A DNA stretch of 64,000 nt, from contig CANQLV010000003.1 of the NCBI GenBank assembly GCA_947624785.1, positions 62,001-126,000 on the forward strand, read 5' to 3'. Below, in pieces: positions 1 to 10,626 of the stretch; the first letter of the stretch is position 1, and every line of letters begins with the position of its first letter. The DNA comes from Akkermansia muciniphila (GTDB lineage: Bacteria > Verrucomicrobiota > Verrucomicrobiia > Verrucomicrobiales > Akkermansiaceae). The translations under genes were made by a program, and so were the position numbers. Under the pieces are notes generated by a model. That model was not told the origin of the DNA and did no database searches. It saw nothing but the letters and a program-made list of their open reading frames with translations.

Positions 1-2670
1 TCCAGCTCCATCTGGAGGGATTTTTCCCGTTCGGAAGCGGGCGCCGCTGCGGAAGGCGGGGCAGCCGCCCCCTTCTTCGCCTTGCCTACGGCATCTTCCG
101 TGAAGAGCATGTTCAGCCCGGGGGCCTTCGTGTCAAACTTCAAGACGCCGGAAACGGGTTTTTGAGAGCCGGGATGCTTCACGGAGGCCTTCACCGTCAC
201 TGTTCCGGGCTTGGTGCCCAGGCGCACCAGCGCCGGAGCGGAGCCCCACTTGACGGGCTGGGTCAGGGTGCCGTCCGGTGAATCCGTCAGCAATTCGGCG
301 GGGCCTTCCACAGAGAAGACAAGCTCTTCATCATTCAGGCGCTTCACCGTTCCACGACCGTCCGTGACTTCCGCCACCACCGCAAACACGTCGGAACCGT
401 TGGCGCACAGCTCCACGCCTTCCTCACGGTCCAGCCTCAGGCGGATTTTTTCCGCCCTCCGGGAGGGCCGCACTTCATGCCTGGTCACCACCTTGCCGCC
501 AATCAGGCCTTCCGCCACCAGTTTCACCGCTCCTTCCTTGCCGGCGCGGGCGAGCTTCTTGTTTTCCATGAAATCCCAGGCCTTCGGGAACACGACGGGA
601 ACGCGCTTGAGGCCGTTGGGATAGGAAGCCACCTTCTTTTCCACGGGCGCGCCGCCGTTGACGCTGAGGCGGACGGAATCACAGTTGGAAAACACCGTCA
701 CGTCTTCCGGGGAAAAGGGCGTGCACTCGTTGGCAATGTACACCACCGGACCGGAGCCGAGCTCATTGCGCGTCTTCTGGGGCCGCTGGGACATGAAGGC
801 GTAATAGGAGGTCTTGGGCTGGCGGAAGGCGTCCAGAATGCCGCCGTAGAAGGGGTCCGGATGGTAGCCGCGCTGGTGGTCGAAGGGGTGCCACAGACAG
901 CCGCCGAAGTGGTAGGCGGGAGCGGCGTTCAGGGTATCATACGTAGTGTACGGGAACGAGGTCTTGAGGTAATGGAGGGCCTGCACCATCATGGGGCCTT
1001 CCCCCCCAGTGGCGCGCCGCGCGGGACGTGGAGTTATGGGCGGACCAGGTGTCCACGTTATCCCCGAATTCACGGGTGAAGTACGGCTTGTTGTTTTTCC
1101 GTTCCTTGATGGACCAGTGCTTGTCCCCCGTGGCCGGGTGGGCGTACAGCACTTCGTAATGCTGGCTGCCCTGCGCCACGGCGTCGGAAGCGGTGTAACA
1201 GCCCGGATACGGATATTCCTCATGCACCAGGTCGCGGACCGTCTTGGCAAAATTCGCCGGGTAGTGGGTTTCATTCAAGATGGGTTCCCACATCAGCACG
1301 GAAGGGTGGTTCCTGTCACGTCGCACCATCTGGCGGATATCGTCATGCACCCTGCCGGCAAAAGGCCCGCTGCCCCAGAACTGCCAGCCCGGGGTGGCGA
1401 CGATGACGAAGAGCCCCAGGCGGTCGCAGGCGTCCATGAAGGCCGGATCCTGCGGATAATGGGCGCTCCGGATCACGCGCATGCCGGCCTTCCTCAGCTT
1501 CACGGCGTCCTGCCATTGCAGGTTGTTGGGCGCGGCATTCCCCAGCCGGGCGAAATCCTGGTGCCTGTTGCCGCCAATCAGCTTTTCAGGGAACAGGGAG
1601 CCGTTCAGCACCAGCCCCTTTTCCGTAATCTCCACAGTCCGGACACCCACCCTCATGGAACGGTTGTCCAGCAGATGGGCCGGATTCTTGGCGTTGCTCC
1701 CTCCGGCGGCGTTCCATACCTCCACGCTCAGGGTGTACAGGTTGGGATTGTCCGGTGACCACGGCTTCACATTGGAGATCACCAGGGGAATATCCACTTC
1801 ACCCGTGGAATGGGGCGGAATGACCAGAGGAGCCGTCTCCCCGACGGGGTCCACACCCTTGGGGTCCGTCATCAGCGCCTGCACGCGCACCTTCTGTTCC
1901 TTGTCCGTATCGTTGGCCACTTGCACCTTCACTCCCACCTTGCCCTTGCGGGTACGGGGATCAAGGGATTCCGTCCGGAAGAAAACTCCGCCGCCGGCAA
2001 CGGTTCCGGCCTCGTTCGGGTCCGTGATATAGACGGGACCGGTGGAAATCAGGTAAACGTCACGGTAAATGCCCCCGAAGTAGGCGAAATCCAGCCCTTC
2101 CTGGGGCTTGCCGGGAGGATAGGAACCGTCGTTGGAATTGTCCGCCTTCACGACGATCACGTTCTTCTGGCCCGGCTTCAGCCACTTGTCCAGATTGACA
2201 ATAACGGGAAGATAACCCCCGAAATGCTCCGCGGCCTTCTCTCCGTTCACCCAAACCTCGCTCTTTCCCATGATGCCTTCAAAATACAGGGTGTTCCTCC
2301 TGCCTTTCAGCTTCTCCGGGGCCGTGAACGTCTTCCGGTACCACACGGGTCCCTGGTAATTGGAACAGCCGCTGGCTTCCTCCGGCAGCAGTTCAATGCC
2401 GTTGGGGAGATTCACGGATTCCCAGGAGGAATCATTAAAGTCCGGACGGTTCACACCTTCCGGGGCATTCCTGCCCTTGAACAGTTTCCAGCCCACGTTC
2501 ATGCCGTAGACATCTCTCTTGGTCGTATTTTCAGGCAGGCGGAGGGCCCCCGCTACGGAATAGGCTCCCGTGGATGACGCAGCTTCTTCCCTGTCCGCAG
2601 CCGGGTCCGCATAAAGAGAGAAAGAACCGGCCAGGCATGCCGCCGCCGTCAGGATAGTAGTGACTTTCAT
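1..2670 (-). CDS. Glycoside hydrolase family 2 (beta-galactosidase-like), secreted; frameshifted at a G7 run near 1002-1008; C-terminus runs off the window start
   Basis: ORF 937..2721 minus contains signal peptide MKVTTILTAAACLAGSFSLYA and GH2 sandwich/TIM-barrel motifs (VWYRKTF, GGIYRDVYL, GGNRHQDF, RSAHYPQDPAFMDACDRLGLFV, WEPILNETHYP, TREFGDNVDTWSAHNS). A one-base correction at ccccccc (1002-1008) restores GEGPMMVQALHYLKTSFPYTTYDTLNAAPAYHFGGCLWHPFDHQRGYHPDPFYGGILDAFRQPK with no stop down to position 1. Confidence 0.85.
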
Positions 2671-2945
2671 AAATGGAATAGGTGAATGTAATTTTGATAT
2701 ACGGGGAAACATTGCCGCCATCTTTCATTCGTATAGTACATCCTTGCTGATAATGCAAATACATATGTCATCCCGCATCTTCCGCTTGACCTGGAAGGCA
2801 TGTTTTTTCATAGTCGATTCGTCCTGTACGGGATTATCCCGCAGCCCCGGTCCGGGTGCCAGGCTTTCAGTCCCGTGAAAAGGAAAAAGCGCGGCGTTCC
2901 TCCCCCCGGCTGTTTCAGGGCTACGCCTTTATCCACTAGTTTTTT

Positions 2946-3977
2946 ATGTCATCTTTCTTTCAGAAAATTGTCAAACTTTTCTCCTATGACATTGGCATTG
3001 ACCTGGGCACCGCCAACACGCTGGTCAACGTCAAGGACCAGGGCATCGTTCTGCGAGAGCCCTCGGTCGTCGCCGTCAAGGGAGACAAGGTTCTGGCCGT
3101 GGGGGACGAAGCCAAGCGAATGCTGGGCCGCACCCCCGGCTCCGTCACGGCCATCCGGCCGCTGAAGGACGGCGTCATCGCCGACTTCTACATCACGGAG
3201 GAAATGCTCCGTTACTTCATTAAAAAAGCCACGGCCAGGTATTACCTGATCAAGCCGCGCGTGCTCATCGCCATCCCCTCCGGCATTACGGAAGTGGAAC
3301 GCAGGGCCGTCAAGGAGTCCGCGGAAGCGGCGGGAGCGCGCCGCGTGCACCTGATTGAGGAGCCGATGGCCGCCGCCATCGGCGTGGGCCTTCCAGTCCA
3401 GGAAGCCGCCGGCAACATGATCGTGGACATCGGCGGGGGCACCACGGAAGTGGCACTTATTTCCCTCTCCGGCATCGTTTACAGCCGTTCCGTCCGCTGC
3501 GCCGGGGACGAGCTGGACGACGCCATCATCTCCTACATGAGGAGAACCTACAATCTTATGGTCGGGGAACGCACCGCCGAGGACATCAAAATCCGCATCG
3601 GCTCCGCCTATCCCCTGCCCCAGGAACTCTCTATCGAGGTCAAGGGCCGCGACCTGGTCGCGGGCCTGCCCAAGACAGTGACAATCCGATCAGAAGAAGT
3701 GCGCGAAGCGCTCACGGAACAACTCAACACGATTGTTGACGCCGTGCGGACGACTTTGGAACGCTGCCCCCCCGAACTGGCCGCCGACCTCGTGGACCGG
3801 GGGATCGTTCTGGCCGGCGGAGGCGCCCTGCTGCGCGGACTGGACCAGCTCCTTCATGAGCAGACCGGCCTGCCCATCCACATTGCGGAAGACCCGCTCA
3901 GCGCTGTGGCGGAAGGTACCGGAAAAGCCCTCCAGGAACTGGACTTCTTCACTAATGTTACTGACGCGGAAGACTGA
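2946..3977 (+). CDS. mreB: Rod shape-determining protein MreB
   Basis: 343 aa; [101 protein letters not shown]. Confidence 0.97.
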   Translation: MSSFFQKIVKLFSYDIGIDLGTANTLVNVKDQGIVLREPSVVAVKGDKVLAVGDEAKRMLGRTPGSVTAIRPLKDGVIADFYITEEMLRYFIKKATARYYLIKPRVLIAIPSGITEVERRAVKESAEAAGARRVHLIEEPMAAAIGVGLPVQEAAGNMIVDIGGGTTEVALISLSGIVYSRSVRCAGDELDDAIISYMRRTYNLMVGERTAEDIKIRIGSAYPLPQELSIEVKGRDLVAGLPKTVTIRSEEVREALTEQLNTIVDAVRTTLERCPPELAADLVDRGIVLAGGGALLRGLDQLLHEQTGLPIHIAEDPLSAVAEGTGKALQELDFFTNVTDAED

Positions 3978-4161
3978 AGACGGAACCTCCGGAGCCAGCG
4001 CTCCGGCCTTGCGCCTGCCGTACTGCCGCATCACATCAACGCATCTGCCTGCATGATTCCTTTCCGGCCATCTCCACAGCTTGAAATCCAGCCGCTCCTG
4101 CCGGGAGGCGGCCCTTCGGGAACATTGCGGGCACTAGCACACCCTAGCTTATTCACACCCC

Positions 4162-5769
4162 GTGTTTACAAAAATGCTTAAAAAAATTAAACGAGCCTTC
4201 GGCTTCGGATCCTGTGATCCCATGGAAGGCTCCACCATCATCATCAATGCCGAGAAACTCGAACGCCGCGTAGCCCTTCTGGAAAACGGCGTACTGGAAG
4301 AATACACCATCGAGCGCGAAGGCGAAGACAACATCGTAGGCGGCATCTTCAAGGGCCGCGTCAAAAATATCGAACCAGGCCTCAAGGCCATGTTCGTGGA
4401 CATCGGCCAGGAAAAAAACGCCTTCCTCCACTTCTGGGACGCGCTGCCCGCCGCGCTGGACTCCAGCCTGGAAGAAATCGAACGCGAAGGACGGCCGAAG
4501 AAGCAGCAGCGCAAAATCACGTCCAAGGACATTCCGGACATCTACCCCATCGGCTCCGAAATCATGGTGCAGGTCACCAAGGGCCCGATCGGCACCAAGG
4601 GCCCCCGCGTCACCACAAACGTCTCCCTGGCGGGACGCTACCTGGTCCTGATGCCCTTTACGGACCAGTTCGGCATCTCCCGCAAGATTGAAGACCCCAA
4701 GGAACGCCTGCGCCTGCGCCAGATCATGCAGAAACTGAACGTGCCGGACGGCATGGGCATCATCATGCGCACGGTGGCCCAGGGACAGCGCTACCGCCAC
4801 TTTGTCCGCGACCTCGCCATGCTGCTGGAGCAATGGTACGGCGTGGAGGAAAAGAAGGAGGCCAACCCCGCCCCCGTCTGCGTGTACCGGGAACCCGACC
4901 TGATCGAACGCACGGCGCGGGACTTCCTGACGGACACCGTGGACAACATCATCTGCGACGACGCGGAAACCACGGAGCACATGCGCTCCATTGCGGGAAA
5001 AATCTCCCGCCGCGCCAAGCGCCACATCCAGCACTTCCCCGTGCGCACGCCCATCTTTGAAGAACTGGGGATTGAAAAACAAATCAACGAGGCCTTCCAG
5101 CGCCAGGTGCTCCTGCCCTGCGGCGGCTACCTGGTGATTGACGAGACGGAAGCCCTGATCGCCATTGACGTGAACACCGGGCGCAACAAGGGCACCAAGG
5201 ATCTGGACAAGACCATTCTGGACACCAACCTGGAAGCCGCCTATGAAATCGCCAGACAGCTCCGCCTGCGCAACATCGGCGGCCTGGTGGTGGTGGACTT
5301 CATCGACATGCGCCACAGGAAGGACCAGCAGGCCGTGTACAAGGCCATGAAGGACCGCCTGAAGCGCGACAAGGCCAAAACCCAGGTACTGCAGATCACC
5401 CCCATCGGCCTGATGGAAATGACCCGCCAGCGGCTCAATGAAAGCCTCCGGGAATCCGTTCATGACCCGTGCCCGTACTGCGGAGGCCGGGGCCGCGTCA
5501 AATCCGTGATGACCATGAGCGTGGAAATCCAGCGGCAGATCTACGCCTGCATCCAGAAATACCGGGAAACCATCGGGGACATGGTCATCGTCGTGAACTC
5601 GGAGGTGCTCTCCCGCTTCAAGAATGAAGACGCCAGCCTGCTCATGGAACTGGAACGTCAGCACAGCGGAAGGCTGATCTTCCGCGGTGACCACAACCAG
5701 CACCGCGAATCCTTCGCCATTTACGACGCCCGGTACGACAACAAGCCGCTGTACCAATCCGGGCAGTAG
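4162..5769 (+). CDS. rng: Ribonuclease E/G family protein
   Basis: 535 aa; VALLENGVLEEYTIER, IFKGRVKNIEPGLKAMFVDIGQEKNAFLHF, GGYLVIDETEALIAIDVNTGRN, NLEAAYEIARQLRLRNIGGLVVVDFIDM, LMEMTRQRLNESL, CPYCGGRGRV. Start may be GTG 4162 or ATG 4174. Confidence 0.93.
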   Translation: MFTKMLKKIKRAFGFGSCDPMEGSTIIINAEKLERRVALLENGVLEEYTIEREGEDNIVGGIFKGRVKNIEPGLKAMFVDIGQEKNAFLHFWDALPAALDSSLEEIEREGRPKKQQRKITSKDIPDIYPIGSEIMVQVTKGPIGTKGPRVTTNVSLAGRYLVLMPFTDQFGISRKIEDPKERLRLRQIMQKLNVPDGMGIIMRTVAQGQRYRHFVRDLAMLLEQWYGVEEKKEANPAPVCVYREPDLIERTARDFLTDTVDNIICDDAETTEHMRSIAGKISRRAKRHIQHFPVRTPIFEELGIEKQINEAFQRQVLLPCGGYLVIDETEALIAIDVNTGRNKGTKDLDKTILDTNLEAAYEIARQLRLRNIGGLVVVDFIDMRHRKDQQAVYKAMKDRLKRDKAKTQVLQITPIGLMEMTRQRLNESLRESVHDPCPYCGGRGRVKSVMTMSVEIQRQIYACIQKYRETIGDMVIVVNSEVLSRFKNEDASLLMELERQHSGRLIFRGDHNQHRESFAIYDARYDNKPLYQSGQ

Positions 5770-5793
5770 CTAAAAACCAACTCCGGCTTTCCG

Positions 5794-5825
5794 GGCCGGG
5801 CGACACCATCGCCCGGCCTTTTTTT
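5794..5825 (+). terminator. Rho-independent terminator downstream of rng
   Basis: GGCCGGGCGA-CACCA..TCGCCCGGCC perfect 10-bp stem followed by T7. Confidence 0.9.
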
Positions 5826-5833
5826 GACCCGTC

Positions 5834-6955
5834 ATGAACAGCATTCCCTCCTCTCCGAACGATCCCGTCAACACGGACATCCTGATGGTGGCGGAAGACC
5901 GCGTCAAGGGTTTCCGGCGCTTCCCCTTCCATGCCATTTCCGAGCAATGCGGCCACCCGGTCCCGGTAGTCATCCAGCGCCTGAAAGCCATGATGGAAGC
6001 CGGAGTGGTGCGCCGCGTGCGCCAGACGCTGCTGGCTACCAAGCTGGCCCAGGGAGCCCTGGTGGCATGGTCCCTGCCGGAGAAGAACCTGGATGCGGCC
6101 TTTGACTGGATGAAGGAACACGACCCCTTTACGGGCCACGTGGTGCTCCGCAACACGGAAGCGGCCAATCCCGGCGCCCAATACAGGCTCTGGACCACGG
6201 TCAAGGTGCCCGTGGGCTGCGGCACGCTGGAGGAACACTGCGACCTCCTGAAACGCCACATCGGCGCGGACAACTATGTCCTGCTGCCCGCCCGCGGCGT
6301 TTTTGCGCTGGGCGTGGGGCACATGCGCCGCAGGGGCCTCCGGCCCGGAGACAAGACTCCGGAACCGGCCCCCATGCAGGAAACGAAAACCGTCTCCCTC
6401 TCCGGGCTGGAATGGAAGGTGCTCCTCTCCGTCAAGGAACAGCTCAGGCCGGAGGAAATGGTGGAAGACCCCTGGGCCCTCCGCGCCGCCCAAGCTGGCC
6501 TGGAACCGGAGGAATACTGCCGCACGGCGGAAGAACTGGACAGGAAGCAGGTCATCGGCCGCTTCGCCACCTTTCTGGAACACGTGCGGGCCAGGACGAA
6601 CGACGGCCCCGTCACCAAATACAACGGCCTGTTCCACTGGACGGTTCCCGCCGGCATGGAAATCCGGGCAGGGGCGGAATGCGGACGCCACATCTGCATG
6701 ACCCACTGCTATTGGAGAACCGGAGGGGACATCTTCGGCGGGGCGCAGATCATGGGCGTGGTGCACGGCCTGGAAAAAAACGCCGTGCTGGAACACAAGG
6801 AGGCGATTGACCGCCATCTGGACGCCTCAGGCATCCCCGTCCTGCATACGGCCGTCTTCTGGGGCGAACGCTCGGAAATCAAGCCCTCCGAAATTTCTCC
6901 GGACCTGTACAGGAAATGGATGGAGGAAGTGAAAAGCGCCCCCGTCCTGAGGTAG
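5834..6955 (+). CDS. Two-domain Lrp/AsnC-like protein resembling fused siroheme decarboxylase subunits (AhbA/AhbB-like)
   Basis: 373 aa; two HTH plus RAM-like halves; half 1 KGFRRFPFHAISEQCGHPVPVVIQRLKAMMEAGVVRRV...VAWSLPEKNLD; half 2 ICMTHCYWRTGGDIFGGAQIMGVVHGL, resembling the Ahb/Nir HCY.R...(F)xMvHg signature. Confidence 0.6.
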   Translation: MNSIPSSPNDPVNTDILMVAEDRVKGFRRFPFHAISEQCGHPVPVVIQRLKAMMEAGVVRRVRQTLLATKLAQGALVAWSLPEKNLDAAFDWMKEHDPFTGHVVLRNTEAANPGAQYRLWTTVKVPVGCGTLEEHCDLLKRHIGADNYVLLPARGVFALGVGHMRRRGLRPGDKTPEPAPMQETKTVSLSGLEWKVLLSVKEQLRPEEMVEDPWALRAAQAGLEPEEYCRTAEELDRKQVIGRFATFLEHVRARTNDGPVTKYNGLFHWTVPAGMEIRAGAECGRHICMTHCYWRTGGDIFGGAQIMGVVHGLEKNAVLEHKEAIDRHLDASGIPVLHTAVFWGERSEIKPSEISPDLYRKWMEEVKSAPVLR

Positions 6956-7086
6956 GCATCCTTTTCCCATTCCTCCCTGCTCCACGCCATTACCCGTGGC
7001 AAACTTGTTGCACGAACGGGTTTCCCTCCCGCGCGTCCGTTCTGGCATGGTGGCGGCGCTCCCGGCAACCTGCGGAGCTTGTCACC

Positions 7087-8760
7087 ATGAAGGCACACCA
7101 TCTTTATTCCACAGCCACCACCCTGGCCGCGGCGGCTCTGCTCGCCGCGCCCTCCCTTGCGGACCAGACCATCAGCGACACCCAGACCAAGGCCGTCAAC
7201 ATGACGGAAGGCAAGCTGACCGTCACGGGAACCGGATTCCTGAACGTCGCCAAAAACGCCGTCAACCTGAAAGACCCCATCCGGTCCGCCCTTGAGATCG
7301 AGGTGATGGAAGGCGGCGGAATTTCCGGAAAAAGCGCCCTTGTCCTGGACCAGGACATGGAAAACGGAGTAACGGGGCAGTTGATCACCCTGACCAATTC
7401 CGGAACGATGACCGGAACGGAAAAGCAGGCCATCGACCTGCGCTACATGATCAACACCTCCGCCGCCATCACCAACAACGGCACCATTTCCGCCGGTCAG
7501 AAAGGAGCCGTCAAGCTGGGCAATAACGCCACTGTGATCAACAACGGCACGATTGAAACCACGGCTGCGGGGGAGAACGGCATCACGGCCAAGCATTACG
7601 ATCCGGAAGACGACGGCATTGGCACCTTTGCCCATGGCCTGAACCTTGCCAACAACATCGGAGGAAAAATCACCGGCATGAAGCACGGAGTTACCGGAGA
7701 AGGGGAAGCCGCCATCAGCAATAACGGCAGGATTGAAGGCAGGGGAGGTTCCGGCCTGAACTGGGACTGGAACGCCGCACTCCAGCAGAACGACAAGTAC
7801 GTGGTCACCGTGGTTAACGGCAAAGACGGCGTCATCAGCGGCACCGGAGACGCAGCCTCCCTGGACGGCGACGGCGTGGACGTGGATTACATCGTAAACC
7901 TGACCAACTCCGGCACGATCATTGCCAAGGACTCCTTCGGCAGTGCGGACGGCCTTGCCATCGGCGGGGGAATCGTCACCAATACCGGGACCATCACGGC
8001 TTCCAATTCCAACACGAACGGCCAGGCCTACGGCATTCTGGTGGATGATTCCGACGGAGGCAACGCCTTTGAAGCCATCCGGATCACCAACAGCGGCACC
8101 ATTGAGGGAACAGGCGCCAACGGCGTGGGCATCAGGATTGTCAGCGGCAAGGAGAACTGCATCTTCATGGAAGGGGGAACCATTACAGGAGGCGGCGGAC
8201 ACGCGGTGATCATGGGTTCCGGAGACGATATGTTTTCCTATTCCGGGGGAACAGTGAACGGCAGCGTGGACGGAGGAGCCGGCTTCAACACCATGGTCTT
8301 CCAACCGATGGAGACGGACCTGACGTTTTCAAGCGATTTGAAAAACTTCCATTCCATCAGCATCCAGGGCTCACCTCTTTCCCCGGGAGCTTCCGTCACT
8401 CTGGAAAACCTGACCATTACCCTGGATATGGCCTCCCTGAGCCAGGACAAGCCCCTGTTCAGCCTGGAGGGGAATTCCACAGCCTCCGGCTCTCTTTTAT
8501 TCAACAACGCAATCCTTCAATTGATGGGAGCTCCGGACGCCCTTCCGGTGGATGGGTCCGGCATGGTTTACTTCAAACTGGCAGGGGACGGCATCAGCCT
8601 GGAAGGACTGGAAATACGGACGGAAGGAGGGTATGAGCTGGATATGAGCCGGGACGGCTACGTAGGCGTCAATTTCAACACGCCGGAACCGGTTGCCGCG
8701 GCCCTGGGCCTGCTGGGCTTTTTCCTCTCCATGCTGCGGCGCCGGCGCACCGCGGCCTGA
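7087..8760 (+). CDS. Secreted beta-helix/autotransporter-like protein with C-terminal PEP-CTERM sorting signal
   Basis: Signal peptide MKAHHLYSTATTLAAAALLAAPSLA; repeated ITNNGTI/LTNSGTI motifs; C-terminus TPEPVAAALGLLGFFLSMLRRRRTAA. Confidence 0.8.
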   Translation: MKAHHLYSTATTLAAAALLAAPSLADQTISDTQTKAVNMTEGKLTVTGTGFLNVAKNAVNLKDPIRSALEIEVMEGGGISGKSALVLDQDMENGVTGQLITLTNSGTMTGTEKQAIDLRYMINTSAAITNNGTISAGQKGAVKLGNNATVINNGTIETTAAGENGITAKHYDPEDDGIGTFAHGLNLANNIGGKITGMKHGVTGEGEAAISNNGRIEGRGGSGLNWDWNAALQQNDKYVVTVVNGKDGVISGTGDAASLDGDGVDVDYIVNLTNSGTIIAKDSFGSADGLAIGGGIVTNTGTITASNSNTNGQAYGILVDDSDGGNAFEAIRITNSGTIEGTGANGVGIRIVSGKENCIFMEGGTITGGGGHAVIMGSGDDMFSYSGGTVNGSVDGGAGFNTMVFQPMETDLTFSSDLKNFHSISIQGSPLSPGASVTLENLTITLDMASLSQDKPLFSLEGNSTASGSLLFNNAILQLMGAPDALPVDGSGMVYFKLAGDGISLEGLEIRTEGGYELDMSRDGYVGVNFNTPEPVAAALGLLGFFLSMLRRRRTAA

Positions 8761-9453
8761 CATCATTCTTCCGGACCTCCCAAAATCCTCCAACAGGGAA
8801 TGCCCCTGCACGGGAAAAATAAAGCTTCTGAAAAGACGAGCTTTTTTCCCGGACGCAGAGGAGTTCCGTACATGGGGGCAGAAAACCAACAAAAGGATAC
8901 CTTCTAACGGAGGACAGCGCCGTGCAACGGACTTCCTGCCCCCTGTTCCCGCGCCGGCGGCATTTGAGTGGCCGGCTGGCCGGCCATGCGGAATTCTCCA
9001 TTCCCGGCTTCCAGCTTGAAGGAGGGGACACCCCCCAAACCGTCATTCAAGCCGCAACAGCCGCACCGGCTTCTCTGTTCCGGCCACCTATCATCAACAA
9101 GGCCGTTTCTCCTTCCCCTACGCCAGGGCAAAACATACGGAATATGGCTTTCCAGGCATCTCCGCACAAAGTCCCGGAAACGGCACCATCTGCAAAAACT
9201 GTCTTTTCTTCCTTGTGGAACACGCGTCCGCAGCCGCCATCTCATATTTTTCCGCAAGTCTGCGCTCAAGAGAGCCCCTCCCTACGGTACGCACCGTTTT
9301 TAACCGCTCCCTGTTCTTTCCCCTTCAGCGGATCTTCCGCATTTTCCCAATGAAAAAATGTCTCCGGAAAACGTGCATGTCCACTAAGGCACGGCAGCCA
9401 TTCCGGACAGTACGGATACAGTACCCTCCTGAGGGAACAAACAAAGTACAAAA

Positions 9454-9488
9454 AAGAACTGTCTCCCTGTGAAGGGGAGACAGTTCTT
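9454..9488 (-). terminator. Rho-independent terminator for the minus-strand gene ending at 9533
   Basis: AAGAACTGTCTCCC-(7-nt loop)-GGGAGACAGTTCTT perfect 14-bp inverted repeat, followed on the minus strand by a T-run (a-run 9449-9455). Confidence 0.9.
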
Positions 9489-9532
9489 GTTGAATGGAAG
9501 GCGGCTGGCAGAAAACAAGCCGCGTCAATCCC

Positions 9533-10600
9533 TTACTGCTTCTTCTCCGGCTGGGCGGGAGCCTGCGCCGGGGCTTGGGCAGCCGCCTGCGCGGGAGCCT
9601 GGGCCGGAGCAATGGCAGCGGGATGTTTGTAGGAAACCGCAAACCCATCGTACTTGGACGGCAGCTTCCTGTCCGGAAGCATCAGTTCATGCAGGCGGTA
9701 CAGGGCGGCCGCTTCCTTGACATGCGCGGGGCGAGCCTTCATCTGCAAATCTGGAATCACAGTTTCAGGATTATGTTTTCTGGCTTCCACGGCAGCCGTT
9801 ACGGCGGAATCCTCCAGGAACTTGGCTACATCCGGCATGTGCAGGTAGGAGTCCAGGGAACGGACCACGCAGGCGGAGGCCAGTTCTTCATCGGAACCGT
9901 GCAGCAGCACCAGGGCTTCCGCAAAGTAGTCCAGAGCCTTGTTCCAATCCTGGGCAACCATGGCAGCGGCCCCCAGAGCATATTTCATCCGCGCCTGCTG
10001 AAGGCGGGTGGCATTTTTCTTGGTGGCCAGGAAAGAGGCGGCACGGCTTTTCACGCCGTTCCAGTCCTTGTCCGGAATCAGGGCCATGATTTTGGCAACC
10101 TCCAGATCATCCTGGGCGGAGGGGGAGAGATTGGAACCCCTTACGGGGAACTTGGCCAGCAGGCCTTTAACCCCGGCCCAGTCCATCATGCGCATGGCGC
10201 ACTCCAATTCATAGACGGCCGCCCGGGCGGACAGGCTGTCCTTGATGGAAAGCGTGGAGGCATACTTGTTCACCAGAGCGTGGAATTTGTTGCGGGCGTC
10301 CTGGTATTTCCGGTTTTCCATAGCCACCTTGGCGTCCACAAAATCATCCGTTTCAAAGATGTACAGCGTCTTGAAGGCGCTGGCCATCTGCTGGAGGACT
10401 TCCTGGGATTCCCTGCTTTCCACAAACTGGACCATGGGGCCGTTGGCGGAAAGGATGTAAATATCCGTCGGGCGCCCATTCTTGATGGCCGGAGCGGCAG
10501 CCCTGGCGCGCAGGCGCTGGGGATTCTGGGCATTCTGAGCCATGGCCGGAACCAGGGTGGACAAGCCGACCAATACCATTATTACTGAAAGTGCTTTCAT
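9533..10600 (-). CDS. Secreted hypothetical protein (TPR-like) with Ala/Pro/Gln-rich C-terminal repeat
   Basis: 355 aa; signal peptide MKALSVIMVLVGLSTLVPAMAQ; helical repeat composition; tail APAQAPAQAAAQAPAQAPAQPEKKQ; immediately downstream of the large TPR gene. Confidence 0.75.
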   Translation of the reverse strand: MKALSVIMVLVGLSTLVPAMAQNAQNPQRLRARAAAPAIKNGRPTDIYILSANGPMVQFVESRESQEVLQQMASAFKTLYIFETDDFVDAKVAMENRKYQDARNKFHALVNKYASTLSIKDSLSARAAVYELECAMRMMDWAGVKGLLAKFPVRGSNLSPSAQDDLEVAKIMALIPDKDWNGVKSRAASFLATKKNATRLQQARMKYALGAAAMVAQDWNKALDYFAEALVLLHGSDEELASACVVRSLDSYLHMPDVAKFLEDSAVTAAVEARKHNPETVIPDLQMKARPAHVKEAAALYRLHELMLPDRKLPSKYDGFAVSYKHPAAIAPAQAPAQAAAQAPAQAPAQPEKKQ

Positions 10601-10626
10601 ATTGTTGATTGCTAAACCTTTTGTTG

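Noticed and set aside
1002-1008. Programmed ribosomal frameshift as the explanation of the GH2 break
   Set aside because: No canonical slippery heptamer with downstream pseudoknot could be recognised; indel, slippage or sequencing error is simpler.
4153-5757. 534-aa minus-strand ORF opposite the RNase E/G gene
   Set aside because: Near-exact mirror of the RNase E/G ORF; shadow frame.
6709-8304. 531-aa minus-strand ORF opposite the beta-helix PEP-CTERM gene
   Set aside because: Antisense shadow spanning two genes and an intergenic region; no family recognised.
9533-9620. (APAQ/AQAP)n-encoding repeat considered as a CRISPR-like or regulatory repeat
   Set aside because: Degenerate coding repeat for an Ala/Pro/Gln tail; no spacer structure.
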